Source: Coriobacteriia bacterium
Lineage (GTDB): Bacteria > Actinomycetota > Coriobacteriia > Anaerosomatales > PALSA-660
NCBI GenBank assembly: GCA_003133285.1
Contig: PKWR01000073.1
Span: 187-9,915 of the forward strand
DNA: 9,729 nt
Direction: 5' to 3'
Under the pieces are notes generated by a model. The model was not told the DNA's origin, made no database searches, and worked only from the letters and a program-made list of their open reading frames with translations. Below are positions 1-5,031 of the stretch, piece by piece; the first letter of the stretch is position 1; each line of letters opens with the position of its first letter. Position numbers and translations under genes: made by a program.

Positions 1-200
1 TGAGTCGAGGCGTTGGTTAGATCGGACTGCAGCGATGAGGCGATGGCTTTCTGGCTGATGCCGGTATAGGTCACGATGGTAATGGCGGCCAGAATGCCGA
101 TGACCACGATCACCACGAGAAGCTCGACGATCGTAAAGCCTGAGTCGGAGTGATCTTGACGATGCAACTTACGCAGCAATGAGAACTTGCAGCAATTCAT
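1..200 (-). CDS. Type IV prepilin / pseudopilin, N-terminal part
   Basis: Sixty-six codons are visible; the gene runs off the left edge. The product starts with a short charged leader (MNCCKFSLLRKLHRQDHSDS) and then the class III prepilin signal GFTIVELLVV. The prepilin peptidase would cut between G21 and F22, and Glu26 is the conserved Glu+5 of the mature protein. A hydrophobic segment of about 20 residues follows (through IGILAAITIV) and forms the N-terminal helix that packs in the pilus core or anchors the subunit in the membrane. The chosen start is the ATG at 200; it is the only ATG in frame and lies right after a promoter -10 box. TTG codons at residues 8 and 12 are weaker alternatives. 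Whether this is a major pilin, a minor pilin or a secretion pseudopilin cannot be told, because the globular C-terminus is missing. Confidence 0.9.
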   Translation of the reverse strand, partial: MNCCKFSLLRKLHRQDHSDSGFTIVELLVVIVVIGILAAITIVTYTGISQKAIASSLQSDLTNAST

Positions 201-207
201 ACATCCT

Positions 208-236
208 AATATAGCAATAGCGCTTTGATATGACAA
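208..236 (-). promoter_or_regulatory. Promoter of the prepilin gene, probably leaderless
   Basis: On the - strand a -35 box TTGTCA (231-236) is separated by exactly 17 nt from a -10 box TATATT (208-213). Seven bases after the -10 comes the ATG of the prepilin gene (200), so the predicted transcription start coincides with the start codon. An AGGA lies between them, only 3 nt from the ATG, and would mostly be outside the transcript. Leaderless mRNAs are common in Actinobacteria, so this arrangement is plausible. Confidence 0.65.
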
Positions 237-268
237 GTATTTCCAGTAGTCCTGCAACAGCCCTTGGT

Positions 269-505
269 TCAGCGTGACTCCTCGTCGCCTGACCAGGGCA
301 GCGGCTTACGCATGAGCTCCTCGATCGGGTCTGAGCCAACGAGTACCAGGACTGGGCTTGGGTCGACACCGAACCTTGCGAGCTCATCGAAGACCGCATC
401 ACTGGCCATCGCCGAGGCCGTGAAGCCAATGTCGAATCCGAGGGTTCGGAAGATCGAGGCTTGGATCGCCTTTCGTACTTGTGGCCGTGCCCCAACCTCT
501 TTCAC
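269..505 (-). CDS. Unknown 78-aa protein, coupled to the HTH gene
   Basis: I do not recognise this product. It starts at GTG (503-505), which overlaps the TGA of the upstream HTH gene in a GTGA, a typical sign of translational coupling. The start of the message is therefore probably shared. The protein is soluble-looking: no signal peptide or membrane segment, a basic N-terminus (VRKAIQASIFRTLGF), a helical-looking middle (SDAVFDELARFGVD), a short hydrophobic strand (PVLVLVGSDP) and an acidic end (PWSGDEESR). It has no cysteine and no obvious catalytic motif. The tight linkage to a DNA-binding protein suggests a partner or antitoxin/toxin-like role, but this is only inference. It ends about 70 bases before the prepilin gene, which has its own promoter. 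Confidence 0.55.
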   Translation of the reverse strand: MKEVGARPQVRKAIQASIFRTLGFDIGFTASAMASDAVFDELARFGVDPSPVLVLVGSDPIEELMRKPLPWSGDEESR

Positions 506-903
506 TGTCTCTCCTGCAATTGAGTCTTCTCTGCGGTCGAGTCCTGATGCTTCCGTGCGAGCCCGCGACTATCCCGCATTTGCACACCTCGCTCAATCAG
601 GCGCAGGCGCACTGTCTCCGACTTGGCTCCAACCTGATCGGCAACCTTCGCTACTGAGAGTCCGGATTGATACAGACGGATTGCCTCGATTATCTGCTCC
701 TCACAGAGCGGTCGTCTGCGCATCTGGACGCCTCGAGCTTTCAAGCATTCGCTGACCGTGGTGCGGTGACAGCCAAATCGGGTTGCCAGTTGGTAGATCG
801 TCAATCCGGTCCTGTACTCAGCAATCAACCGCTCAATCACGTTCTCATCAAGTCGTTTCTGTTGTTGGCGGATTCTCGTGGCGTACGCTCGATCACCCGT
901 CAT
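502..903 (-). CDS. Double helix-turn-helix protein (copy B)
   Basis: This 133-aa protein consists of two resolvase/homeodomain-like helix-turn-helix units. HTH1 spans about residues 20-59 (recognition part GCHRTTVSECLKARGV) and HTH2 about 68-107 (AKVADQVGAKSETVRLRLIE). Each unit is followed by a basic arm (QMRRR, QMRDSRG). Short proteins of this kind are frequent in actinobacterial accessory DNA and are presumed DNA binders; no catalytic domain is present. The start is the ATG at 903, with GAGAG about 10 nt upstream. An upstream TTG at 1041 is in the same frame and would give a 179-aa chimera with the remains of copy A; I prefer the ATG because 903 is where the full-length pattern of this copy begins. 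The TGA overlaps the GTG of the next gene. A related copy lies at 2895-3341. Confidence 0.7.
   Translation of the reverse strand: MTGDRAYATRIRQQQKRLDENVIERLIAEYRTGLTIYQLATRFGCHRTTVSECLKARGVQMRRRPLCEEQIIEAIRLYQSGLSVAKVADQVGAKSETVRLRLIERGVQMRDSRGLARKHQDSTAEKTQLQERQ
641..840 (-). repeat. HTH-gene repeat, copy B core
   Basis: These 200 bases align without large gaps to 938-1139 and 2983-3183, covering the end of HTH1 through most of HTH2. This is the most diverged of the three by eye, although the stretch coding for CHRTTVSECLK is well kept. Same orientation as the other copies. Confidence 0.65.
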
Positions 904-934
904 CGGCGGCAATCTCTCGTATGTGAACTCCCCG

Positions 935-1190
935 TCTCCAACATTCGTCGAAGAGAGTCCGGACTCATACAGGCGCACCGCTTCGTCGATCTGTTCCTCG
1001 GTGAGCCGTGCCGGCCTCATCCGAACACCATGGGATCTCAAACACTCGCTGACCGTTGTGCTGTGTGAAAGGCAAACTGATCCGCGAGTTGGTAGATAGT
1101 CGACCGCGATCGGTATTCAGCATTCAGCAGCTGAATCTCTCTCTTGTATCTGGTCGCTTCTGCTGCTGGCTAATCTTCAGGGTCCGCAGC
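935..1190 (-). pseudogene. Decayed double-HTH gene (copy A)
   Basis: Read on the - strand, pieces of the HTH protein appear in different frames: KISQQQKRPDTRE, then after a frameshift IQLLNAEYRSRSTIYQLADQ, then a second frameshift and a stop near the codons matching CHRTTVSECLK, then VSECLRSHGVRMRPARLTEE and VRLYESGLSSTNVG. The match to the intact gene at 2895-3341 stops abruptly after SSTNVG, where the second half of HTH2 is missing and the sequence runs into the start of copy B. Two frameshifts and a lost 3' end make this a pseudogene, probably truncated by recombination between neighbouring copies. The upstream edge is uncertain: weak similarity may extend to about 1250. Confidence 0.7.
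938..1139 (-). repeat. HTH-gene repeat, copy A core
   Basis: The best nucleotide match in the window is between this segment and 2983-3183. Long blocks are shared, such as GCACCGCTTCGTCGATCTG and CACTCGCTGACCGT on the + strand, and the two segments have nearly equal length (202 and 201 bases). Both lie in the same orientation, so they are direct repeats about 2 kb apart. Confidence 0.75.
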
Positions 1191-1422
1191 GGGGTGCGGA
1201 GCCGCGAGGGTCGAGCAGCTTTAAGGTGAGATTGGTCTGGACGCTGGCGCGAACAGTAGAGTCGAAAGCCGCCAGCCCAAGGGCACTCACTACGCCGAAT
1301 GTTACGAGGGGAAGAACCGTGTAGTGGTGGCTACCGACCAGCAAGACGTGATCGCTAAGCTGAGACTAGTAGGCGGTGAGCAACGACACGAAACAAGCTC
1401 TTGTCCGCTCTCGGAGTACTAG
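1177..1422. other. Unresolved stretch, open on both strands
   Basis: No convincing gene is seen between the decayed HTH copy and the 75-aa gene at 1522. On the + strand 65 codons are open (1225-1419, stop TAG 1420-1422) with many G-starting codons and a soluble-looking product (ECYEGKNRVVVATDQQDVIA), but there is no ATG and no clear ribosome binding site. The exactly complementary frame on the - strand is open for 62 codons (1365 to TGA 1177-1179) and gives a hydrophobic product (YTVLPLVTFGVVSALGLAAF). One is the mirror of the other. Either could be the remnant of a broken gene. The remaining bases up to 1521 show nothing I can name. Confidence 0.35.
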
Positions 1423-1521
1423 CGGCCCCTCGCCGCGTTGATCTCCGCGGAACGTGTCAGTGGCATGTGCTATTACGTTCATGGTCGTCGACTGGCGGCG
1501 AAAGAGTGGAAGGAGCGCACT

Positions 1522-1749
1522 ATGAGCACGAGCAGGGTCTATTCGCGGGGCAGTCATTCCTATCTGGGCAACGACAGCTCCAAGGAGGTTCATCGCCTCT
1601 CTAGCGAGGACACTTCGGCCAGCGGCTGTCAGATCAATGAGCTGCTCGGCGCAGCGCACGGGGTGGCTTTCAGCCCCGACACTCTGGCACAGGCGCACAC
1701 GGACGGCTACGACAACTGTGCGAAGTGTATCGGCGGGTCGTCGCGCTAG
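1522..1749 (+). CDS. Small Cys-containing protein with YDNCAKCIG motif, 75 aa
   Basis: This gene has the strongest translation signal of the left half: AAGGAG (1510-1515) six bases before ATG 1522. The 75-aa product has no signal peptide or membrane segment. Its C-terminal half carries a spaced set of possible metal ligands: H24 (KEVHRL), C36 (SGCQINELL), and C66 and C69 in GYDNCAKCIGGSSR, preceded by FSPDTLAQAHTDGY. The layout His/Cys, then aromatic-x-T-L-x-x-A, then GY-x-x-C-x-x-C resembles small treble-clef or Ada-like zinc-binding modules; I recognise the general pattern but cannot name a family with certainty. It is the only + strand gene of the island and faces the Ymh gene. A function is not claimed. 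Confidence 0.65.
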   Translation: MSTSRVYSRGSHSYLGNDSSKEVHRLSSEDTSASGCQINELLGAAHGVAFSPDTLAQAHTDGYDNCAKCIGGSSR

Positions 1750-1798
1750 GGCTGCAGAACTAGCACAAAAGGCATCGAATTCCCGGCGCTGAATGACA

Positions 1799-1831
1799 AG
1801 ACGGACCCTGTGGGAATTGCGGGGTCCGTCT
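1799..1831. terminator. Inverted repeat between convergent genes
   Basis: A perfect 10-bp stem, AGACGGACCC with GGGTCCGTCT, encloses a 13-nt loop, about 50 bases beyond the stop of the 75-aa gene and between it and the convergent Ymh gene. There is no real T-run after it on the + strand; on the - strand the tail is TGTCATT. It may act as a weak bidirectional terminator. Confidence 0.4.
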
Positions 1832-1885
1832 AGCTTCGCCATGTCGGCGGTAGCAAACGATGAACGTCCGAGGAGCGCTGACGCT

Positions 1886-1914
1886 CAGGTGCTCGTGTCG
1901 TTTCCCAGCACCTG
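1886..1914. terminator. Weak hairpin downstream of the Ymh gene
   Basis: CAGGTGCT and AGCACCTG form an 8-bp stem with a 13-nt loop, about 50 bases beyond the stop of the gene ending at 1965 on the - strand. No T-run follows, so termination activity is uncertain. Confidence 0.25.
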
Positions 1915-1964
1915 TCCCAGTGTCCTACCAAGAGGCCGCGTCGTCTCAAGCGATGGTTTGACTC

Positions 1965-2690
1965 CTATGAGGAACGGCTCTGAGCCCCTTCCAAGAGGTG
2001 CATGGCAAGGCTGCTGAGGCGCAGGTATTCGTAAGCACGGATTGGATCGCTGATATTTCCATCCGCGGTGTGTGCCTTCTCGTTGCGGAAACGGTCGATC
2101 GCCATCGTAAGAAACTTCACGCCATTCTGAAAATCCTCATCCACATAGTCAGCCGCGGCCCCGTTGACGCGCAGAAGTCCTTTACCAAAGGCTTCCGATC
2201 CAGTTTCGAACCCGGTAAGAGCACGAAGGTTACCTCGAACTATCTTGAAACTCTTCTCGACGGCTTGTGCGTATTCGCCTACCTCATAAAGGCTACGACA
2301 CTTCTCGTAGATCTCAGGATGTAGGCTCTCAATGGCGACGGCATCTGGGAGTTCTTGAATCGCAAGCGGCAACCGTCCAATTAGATTCTTCAACTCCCAG
2401 AGCCCTTGTTCGAGGGAGTTCTTCGCATGAGGAAATGTGGCTCGCGGGGATGAGTGGTCTCCAGTCTCCGTGATAGCGGTGAATAGCCGCTCGACGTCAC
2501 TTCCCTCGTAAAGTGCAGTGAGTTCATTGGCTGTCTCTTCGCGCCATTCAGTGAACAGAGCGAGCCAGTCCCTGTGCCCTGCGGTGTCTTCAGCGATCTG
2601 GGCCCTGGTCGTGTTGAGATCTTTGCCAGCTCGAATGCGAGCGTCGAGCGCTCTCTTAACTTCTCCAAGCGGCTTCGACAATTTCGTCAT
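1965..2690 (-). CDS. Ymh / TIGR02391-family protein, HEPN-like
   Basis: The 241-aa product has its family-defining region at about residues 120-235: SLHPEIYEKCRSLYEVGEYA, then the adenylate of helices KSFKIVRGNLRALTGFE, then GVKFLTMAIDRFRNEKAH and YEYLRLSSLAMHLLEGA. This matches the Ymh family (TIGR02391), whose members occur in mobile and defence-related contexts. R202-N-E-K-A-H207 is an Rx4H motif as in HEPN ribonucleases; that it is catalytic here is inference. The N-terminal 115 residues are charged and helical (QIAEDTAGHRDWLALFTEWR) and may sense or bind a partner. The start is ATG 2690 with AGAGGA about 4-5 nt upstream. That ATG overlaps the TGA of a possible 45-codon gene (ATGA), suggesting coupling. 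GC is lower than in the genes right of 3350. Confidence 0.8.
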   Translation of the reverse strand: MTKLSKPLGEVKRALDARIRAGKDLNTTRAQIAEDTAGHRDWLALFTEWREETANELTALYEGSDVERLFTAITETGDHSSPRATFPHAKNSLEQGLWELKNLIGRLPLAIQELPDAVAIESLHPEIYEKCRSLYEVGEYAQAVEKSFKIVRGNLRALTGFETGSEAFGKGLLRVNGAAADYVDEDFQNGVKFLTMAIDRFRNEKAHTADGNISDPIRAYEYLRLSSLAMHLLEGAQSRSS

Positions 2691-2824
2691 GTTTTCCTCT
2701 GTTCGACCGAACTGGTCTGGTTGGCATCGGATTCCTCAGCTCTCCATGCCAGGGCGGCGATCGACGCGCCCCCTACGACGCTTATGATAATGCTTGTGTA
2801 TTCGTGTAGGCCCCCGGTCCACAC
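2687..2824 (-). CDS. Possible 45-aa single-pass membrane peptide
   Basis: An open frame of 45 codons starts at GTG (2822-2824) and ends in a TGA that overlaps the ATG of the Ymh gene. The predicted product has a short N-terminus (MWTGGLHEYT), one hydrophobic stretch of about 17 residues (SIIISVVGGASIAALAW) and a polar, charged tail (RAEESDANQTSSVEQRKT). This is the shape of a small membrane-anchored peptide. The ATGA overlap and the orientation support a coupled pair with the downstream gene. Against it: no clear ribosome binding site (a GAG lies only 2 nt before the GTG) and no recognised promoter. It may be too short for gene callers and should be treated as a candidate. Confidence 0.4.
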   Translation of the reverse strand: MWTGGLHEYTSIIISVVGGASIAALAWRAEESDANQTSSVEQRKT

Positions 2825-2894
2825 GTCTCGCGGCTGGTAGCGCCCTGTGCCAGCTAAGACTTCTACTTCCCTGCATGGGGGGCCATTCAGACCT

Positions 2895-3341
2895 CTACTT
2901 GAGACCGCGAGTAGCCCGTATCACAACCCCGCGCTCTCGGAGCCGGTCCACCACGGTTCTTGGACTTGCGCCAACGCGCTGGCCAACGTTCGCCGACGAG
3001 AATCCGGACTCATATAGTCGCACCGCTTCGTCGATCTGCTTCTCGGTGAGCCGTGTCAGCCTCATCCGAACGCCATGTGTTTTCAAGCACTCGCTGACCG
3101 TCGTACGGTGACAACGAAACCTGGCTGCTAACTGGTAGACCGTCGACCCCGTTTTGTACTCAGCGATTAGCTGCTCAATCTCGTCTACATCGAGGCGTTT
3201 CTGCCTTTGGCTGATTCTCCTGGTGCTCTTGTATTTGTCAGCCGTGGGCGACACGGATGCCGCGGTCCCGAGTTTGACCAGGTCGATCTGCTCCAACAGG
3301 GGTCGCCACTTCTCTGCGTGCGCCTCAGATAGTTCCACCAT
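2895..3341 (-). CDS. Double helix-turn-helix protein (copy C)
   Basis: This is the most complete of the three HTH copies, 148 aa. Residues 1-48 form an N-terminal extension (VELSEAHAEKWRPLLEQID). HTH1 lies at about 52-91 (YQLAARFRCHRTTVSECLK) and HTH2 at about 99-138 (VGQRVGASPRTVVDRLRERG), ending in the basic tail IRATRGLK. No nuclease or recombinase domain is fused to it. The start ATG (3341) is the last codon before the GC content jumps upward and is only 10 bases from a strong hairpin. No ribosome binding site is visible, so the native 5' region may have been lost at the island junction. The frame stays open upstream into GC-rich DNA, but that part has no family similarity. Presumed DNA binder; target unknown. 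Confidence 0.7.
   Translation of the reverse strand: MVELSEAHAEKWRPLLEQIDLVKLGTAASVSPTADKYKSTRRISQRQKRLDVDEIEQLIAEYKTGSTVYQLAARFRCHRTTVSECLKTHGVRMRLTRLTEKQIDEAVRLYESGFSSANVGQRVGASPRTVVDRLRERGVVIRATRGLK
2983..3183 (-). repeat. HTH-gene repeat, copy C core
   Basis: This is the right-hand member of the direct repeat with 938-1139, inside the intact HTH gene. It also aligns with 641-840. Together the copies bracket the segment that holds the 75-aa gene, the Ymh gene and the small membrane ORF. Confidence 0.75.
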
Positions 3342-3351
3342 AGAAGTGCAC

Positions 3352-3381
3352 GCGGGCCGGTCGTGAAAACGACCGGCCCGC
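3352..3381. terminator. Perfect 13-bp hairpin at the GC boundary
   Basis: Bases 3352-3364 and 3369-3381 pair perfectly over 13 bp around a 4-base loop (GAAA on the + strand). The stem is very GC-rich, and the + strand tail is TTCGTATGT rather than a T-run. It sits in an odd place, after the start codon region of a - strand gene and before a + strand gene. The easiest reading is the old terminator of a + strand gene that used to precede 3501 before the lower-GC DNA came to lie beside it. Confidence 0.6.
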
Positions 3382-3429
3382 TTCGTATGTCCGCTCGCCG
3401 CGCCGGCCGTCGACGGCTCTGCCGCGCGG

Positions 3430-3435
3430 TATGAT
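3430..3435 (+). promoter_or_regulatory. Candidate -10 box for the cell-wall gene
   Basis: TATGAT matches the -10 consensus in five of six positions and lies in otherwise very GC-rich DNA, about 65 bases before the start codon at 3501. No good -35 box is seen 16-18 bases upstream. A similar isolated TATGAT precedes leuS. Confidence 0.35.
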
Positions 3436-3500
3436 GTCTGCTTGCAGCGCCCGCTCCTCCGGCGCCTGCTGCACGGCCCAGCCGGCTCGACCCGGGAGGC

Positions 3501-4730
3501 ATGACGAAGGTCCGACGCGCGATACTCGCGGCTGTCGTCTGCACCGTGGCCCTGATGGCCGCGGTCGCCTTGGCGGTCCCCGCCTCCGCGGCCACGCGTA
3601 GTCAGACCATCCGCGCCAAGCGGGCCCAGGTCGCCAAGGCCGAGGCGGAGATGGGCGTCGCGCGGTCGCAGCTCACGTCGGCGCTCGCCGACTACGAGGA
3701 GGCAGGGAGCGAACTCGACGTCGCCCGCGCCAACCTCGACTCCACGAACGCTACCATCGCCCAGCTCGAGTTCGAGATCGCATCGCGTCAGGCGCTTCTC
3801 GACGAGCGCATCTCGTCCATGTACAAGTCCGGCGGGTTCGAGATGCTGCAGGCGCTGCTGTCGGTCGAGACCCTCGACGACCTCTTCTCGCGTATCGACA
3901 TGCTGTCCTACATCCAGGAATCGGACACCGAGCTCCTCGACGGGCTGGCGGCGGCGCGAAAGCAAGGCGACGTCCTGCGCCAGGAGCAGATGCAGCGCGA
4001 GACCGAGCTCATCGCCCTGCGCCAGCAGGCGGACGCGCGGATGGCGGTCGTCAACGCTGCCGTCGCGCAGCAGCAGGCCCTCATCCGCTCGCTCGGTGCG
4101 GACATCACCCGCCTGGTCAAGGAGCAGGAGGCCGCTGCCGCTGCCGCGGCCGCTGCCGCTGCCGCCGCCCTCGACGACGGCCTGCCGGCTCCTCCGGTGC
4201 CCTACGAGCCGAACACCATCATCACCGACGCCAACTTCCTCGACGCCGGCTCGATGTCGGCGGCGGCCATCCAGTCGTTCCTCGACAACCAGGCGGGCGA
4301 CCTGCGCTCCTACTCGGGAAGCGACCACAACGGGGTGACCAAGACGGCGGCGCAGATGATCGCGGACGCCGCGGTCGGGTGGGGCGTCAGCCCGAAGGTG
4401 ATCATCGTCACGCTCCAGAAGGAGCAGTCGCTCATCTCCCGACCGGGCGCGGACCAGAACGCGCTGAACTGGGCGATGGGCTGCGGCAAGATGGACTCGC
4501 GCACGATCTCGAGCTACAGCGGGTTCGGGAACCAGATATGGGGCGGCGCCCGAGCCCTGGCGCGCAACCGCGCTTCATGGCACAAGGGCGTCTCGATCTC
4601 GATCGATGGCACCGCGGTCTACCCGTCGAACGCCTCGACGCATTCGCTGTACCGCTACACGCCGCACTTCCACGGCAACACGTCGTTCTGGAAGCTGTAC
4701 TGGCGCTACTTCGGTGATCCCACCAAGTAG
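3501..4730 (+). CDS. Secreted coiled-coil protein with lysozyme-like C-terminal domain
   Basis: The 409-aa product has a signal peptide (MTKVRRAILAAVVCTVALMA, cleavage likely after PASA at residue 30). Residues 32-210 form long coiled coils of CwlO/PcsB type, with the typical break SSMYKSGGFEMLQALLSVET and LDDLFSRIDMLSYIQ. A run of 13 alanines (211-223) and a proline-rich linker (LPAPPVPYEP) lead to a globular domain (about 241-406). This domain has VSPKVIIVTLQKEQSLI with Glu308, the pattern of lysozyme-like/lytic transglycosylase-type domains often labelled hemagglutinin in Actinobacteria. Catalysis by Glu308 is inferred. The protein likely acts on peptidoglycan outside the membrane, with the coiled coil controlling or localising it. 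GGGAGG lies only 1 nt before ATG 3501, unusually tight, but the next ATG (residue 19) would destroy the signal peptide. Confidence 0.85.
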   Translation: MTKVRRAILAAVVCTVALMAAVALAVPASAATRSQTIRAKRAQVAKAEAEMGVARSQLTSALADYEEAGSELDVARANLDSTNATIAQLEFEIASRQALLDERISSMYKSGGFEMLQALLSVETLDDLFSRIDMLSYIQESDTELLDGLAAARKQGDVLRQEQMQRETELIALRQQADARMAVVNAAVAQQQALIRSLGADITRLVKEQEAAAAAAAAAAAAALDDGLPAPPVPYEPNTIITDANFLDAGSMSAAAIQSFLDNQAGDLRSYSGSDHNGVTKTAAQMIADAAVGWGVSPKVIIVTLQKEQSLISRPGADQNALNWAMGCGKMDSRTISSYSGFGNQIWGGARALARNRASWHKGVSISIDGTAVYPSNASTHSLYRYTPHFHGNTSFWKLYWRYFGDPTK

Positions 4731-5031
4731 CAACGCCCGTCCCGCGGACCCTGTGGTCGTCGCTTCTCCGTACCCGTGGGTATACAGGGCTGTGGCTCGC
4801 ACGCCGGAGCGCCCAGTCCGCCTCCGGCGCGCGAGCTGGAGAGCCGGTCGGACACGGGCGCCCCGACGTGCGTGGGGTGCCGGTCGGCCGGACCGGGCAG
4901 CGCCCTCCGTCGTGCGGTGCAGCGATTCCCTCACGATCGGCGCGACAACTGCCGATACTAATCATGAACGCCTGGGGGCATCCTGCCTCATGGGGCAGGG
5001 TGCCCTTTCTTGCGCGGACAGAGGGAGTCGG
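4731..5031 (+). other. 301-base intergenic region
   Basis: Between the cell-wall gene and the HD-GYP gene no small gene is convincing. The only clear element is the terminator at 4976-5010. A weak GATACT -10-like hexamer occurs at 4954-4959 without a good -35. I saw neither the conserved core of a c-di-GMP-I riboswitch nor any tRNA. Confidence 0.5.
4976..5010 (+). terminator. Intrinsic terminator upstream of the HD-GYP gene
   Basis: GGGCATCCTGCC (4976-4987) pairs with GGCAGGGTGCCC (4994-5005) over 12 bp with one G-U pair and a 6-nt loop, followed by TTTCTT. It most likely ends transcripts from the cell-wall gene, although it lies about 245 bases after that stop. It is only 21 bases before the start codon of the next gene, so if the HD-GYP promoter lies upstream, the hairpin would act as an attenuator. 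Confidence 0.7.

Noticed and set aside
264..755. 163-codon + strand frame
   Set aside because: It is antisense to the 78-aa gene and HTH copy B, both supported by their overlap and by family similarity.
1366..1842. 158-codon - strand frame
   Set aside because: It lies opposite the 75-aa gene, which has a strong ribosome binding site and a recognisable Cys motif; the - strand product shows no motif.
1..3350. tRNA gene or transposase/integrase marking the island
   Set aside because: No tRNA-like fold, no recombinase catalytic domain and no terminal inverted repeats were seen; the HTH proteins are DNA-binding parts only.
3342..4328. Upstream extension of the HTH copy C frame into GC-rich DNA
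   Set aside because: It lies antisense to the cell-wall gene, is Arg/Gly repeat-like, and shares nothing with the HTH family; only the part from ATG 3341 is kept.
4606..5031. N-terminal extension of the HD-GYP gene
   Set aside because: It overlaps the end of the cell-wall gene out of frame and runs through a terminator; the ATG at 5032 has a proper ribosome binding site just before the PAS domain.
4731..5031. Cyclic-di-GMP riboswitch before the phosphodiesterase gene
   Set aside because: The conserved core sequences of the known classes were not found; only the terminator hairpin is clear.
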